Virus record (IMG/VR): IMGVR_UViG_3300032096_000019
Location: 1-60,571 of that record
Source of the DNA: a virus
Strand: one strand, 5' to 3'
Length of the DNA stretch: 60,571 nucleotides
This document shows positions 58,957 to 60,571 of this stretch, in pieces (position 1 is the stretch's first letter; each line of letters begins with the position of its first letter). A program made the translations under genes and the position numbers. The notes under the pieces are model-generated. The model was not told the DNA's origin. It was given only the letters and a program-made list of their open reading frames with translations, and did not search any database.

Positions 58957-60571
58957 TAAATTTGCTCCAGGGCATCAAACAATAGATTTTAGTTCCGGCC
59001 TTAATACAGTTTTAGGTAATGATGGCGGAAGCAATGCTATCGGCAAATCAACATTTCTTTGGATTATTGACTATGTCTTCGGTGGTGACAGTTACTACTC
59101 TCTCTCAGATGATATAAAATCAGAGATTGGGCCACATACTATTTTTTTCGTTTTCGAGTTTGAAGGTAAACCGCATTATTTTTATCGAAACACTGAAGAT
59201 CCAAAGAATGTATATCGAAGCGACAAAGACTACCATTTAATTGAAAAATTATCATTAGAAGAATATAGAGCCTTACTGTACCAGGAATATAGCATTGGAC
59301 TACCCATGCTCAAGTTCGGAGAAATTACTGAGCGATTTTTTCGTATTTATGGACGAAAAAACACACTAGAAAAATATCCATTATTAATTAAACCTAGAGA
59401 GCAAGATGAAAAAGCTGTTGATTTCCTGATGAAGTTTTTCGGGCATAGTGAAATACTAACCTCAATCAAAACTATGGAAGAAGAGCTGGGCGTAAAAGCA
59501 TTACAGTATAAATCGAAGCAGCGCCAGCAGGTCGATATAGAAAAAATCGAAATGAACAAAAAAGCAATAGAGTCACTTAAGGTAAGACTGCAAAAACTCA
59601 TGAAAAGTAATGAAGATGCGCAATTAGCAATGTTTGGATTTGATACTCAATCTTTTGAAAGAATTACTAAGATTCAAAAGGAGCTTAATCATTTCAATCG
59701 AAAGAGAAATAGACTTCAATCTGAAGTTAACGCTATTAAAACTAATATTTCAGATAGTAAATCAGAAATCTCTGATGAGTTTCATTCTCTAACACATTTT
59801 TTCCCAGATGCAAATTTAAAGGCCTTCGAAGAAATTGAGCAATTTCATGTAAAAATCAGGAAAATATTAAATGATGAAATGCATCAAGAGATCATCCAGA
59901 TACAACCTCTTATTTATCAGTATGACAAGGAAATTGAAGTGCTAAATGCAAAAATTGAAGATTCTGGTTTGGCTAAAGAAATGTCTGAGAGGGTCTTATC
60001 TCAATGCGTTAATGTTTCAAAAAGTATTGATAAATTGGAAGAAGAGACGGCTGAATTAATCCATCAAAAAGAACTACAGGAAGCTAGAGCCCAAGCTGAG
60101 AATAAAATGGAGAACTTATTATCAATGCAAACAGAAAAATTAGAAGAAATACAGGAAGCAGTCAACTATAAAATGAAGATAATCAATGGAATAGTAACCG
60201 AACAACACGAAACTGCTCCTAAACTACAAATTACTCCCAAAAAAGAAATATTCTTTGAAACACCGGGAAACACCAGTGAAGGTACAGCGTTTAAGAGCCT
60301 TGTGGTGTACGATTTAAGCATATTGGAACTATGCCCACTACCTACCCTGATTCATGATTCCAACATTATTAAACGCATTGAGGACATACATTTAGAACAT
60401 ATATTGGAACGCTACCAATCAAGTAGACGACAAATATTTATTGCTTTTGATAAAGCTGATTCAACTACTGAGAAAGCACATGAAATTTTAGAAGATACTA
60501 CAATTCTACGCTTATCAGATGGCAATGAATTATTTGGACGTTCATGGAGCAAGTACAAATCAAGTAATTAA
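58934..60571 (+). CDS. Rad50-like ABC ATPase of ABC-3C system (DUF2326), 545 aa
   Basis: The start at 58934 (MLKQIHCDKFAPGHQ) is backed by GGGAGGG. VLGNDGGSNAIGKSTFLWII is Walker A in the Rad50-like form, and the end shows PLPTLIHDSNIIKRIEDIH (Walker B) then SSRRQIFIAFDK. A coiled coil of about 260 residues separates the two halves. DUF2326 ATPases form the sensor of ABC-3C anti-phage systems. The stop is the last base of the window, so the gene is complete. Further operon genes beyond cannot be seen. Confidence 0.85.
   Translation: MLKQIHCDKFAPGHQTIDFSSGLNTVLGNDGGSNAIGKSTFLWIIDYVFGGDSYYSLSDDIKSEIGPHTIFFVFEFEGKPHYFYRNTEDPKNVYRSDKDYHLIEKLSLEEYRALLYQEYSIGLPMLKFGEITERFFRIYGRKNTLEKYPLLIKPREQDEKAVDFLMKFFGHSEILTSIKTMEEELGVKALQYKSKQRQQVDIEKIEMNKKAIESLKVRLQKLMKSNEDAQLAMFGFDTQSFERITKIQKELNHFNRKRNRLQSEVNAIKTNISDSKSEISDEFHSLTHFFPDANLKAFEEIEQFHVKIRKILNDEMHQEIIQIQPLIYQYDKEIEVLNAKIEDSGLAKEMSERVLSQCVNVSKSIDKLEEETAELIHQKELQEARAQAENKMENLLSMQTEKLEEIQEAVNYKMKIINGIVTEQHETAPKLQITPKKEIFFETPGNTSEGTAFKSLVVYDLSILELCPLPTLIHDSNIIKRIEDIHLEHILERYQSSRRQIFIAFDKADSTTEKAHEILEDTTILRLSDGNELFGRSWSKYKSSN

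Noticed and set aside
1-60571. CRISPR array, rRNA or tRNA genes
   Set aside because: No regularly spaced repeats of CRISPR size, and no tRNA-like cloverleaf or rRNA sequence recognised on either strand.

Overview
The window looks like the chromosome of a low-GC Gram-positive anaerobe, most likely a member of the Clostridia (possibly Peptococcaceae-like). This is an inference from the gene families, the strong AGGAGG-type ribosome sites and the arrays of large serine recombinases. It was not confirmed by any marker gene. No rRNA, tRNA or CRISPR array was seen. Nearly everything is on the minus strand.

Positions 1-16,100 are an accessory island with a defence flavour. It starts with an OLD-family ATPase/TOPRIM gene broken by one in-frame TAA, beside a PD-(D/E)XK-like nuclease. 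Next come three intact large serine recombinases (3423-7568) and a fourth truncated one fused to an IstB (IS21) fragment. Then follow DUF2971, HEPN-like and nuclease-like genes, an interrupted DUF4365-like gene, and a 271-aa/553-aa pair with an eroded paralogous tail beside it. A short plus-strand cluster of a tail-anchored protein and two tiny basic proteins ends the island. Several genes are decayed, as expected of a turnover hotspot.

Positions 16,098-57,000 are an essentially complete HK97-type siphoprophage read from right to left. It holds two large serine recombinases paralogous to the first array, lysis (amidase, holin), and a tail tip with two (alpha/alpha)6 glycosidase-like proteins, one fused to a Dit domain. 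Then come the tape measure, tail chaperones with a GGGAAAC -1 frameshift site, two tail-tube paralogues, connectors, capsid, ClpP-like protease, portal, terminase, and a replication module (A-family polymerase, VapE primase-helicase, SNF2 helicase, VRR-NUC, DUF2800, DUF2815). Two cargo patches interrupt it: an MqsR/MqsA-Panacea-like toxin-antitoxin module between portal and terminase, and a patch at 43.9-45.4 kb.

Positions 57,001-60,571 hold a control region with 11-bp iterons, a good promoter and an operator-like palindrome. These drive a plus-strand operon: an XRE regulator, then an apparently complete ABC-three-component (ABC-3C) system of HNH/zinc-ribbon protein, small middle component and Rad50-like DUF2326 ATPase. 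It abuts the early end of the prophage and is probably carried as defence cargo.

The most unusual items are the duplicated serine-recombinase arrays bracketing the island, the glycosidase/Dit tail-tip proteins, the hairpin- and GTTCC-rich 250-bp gap beside the primase-helicase (possible phage origin), the near-identical promoter-leaders before two phage genes, and the nested inverted repeat at 56.7 kb.
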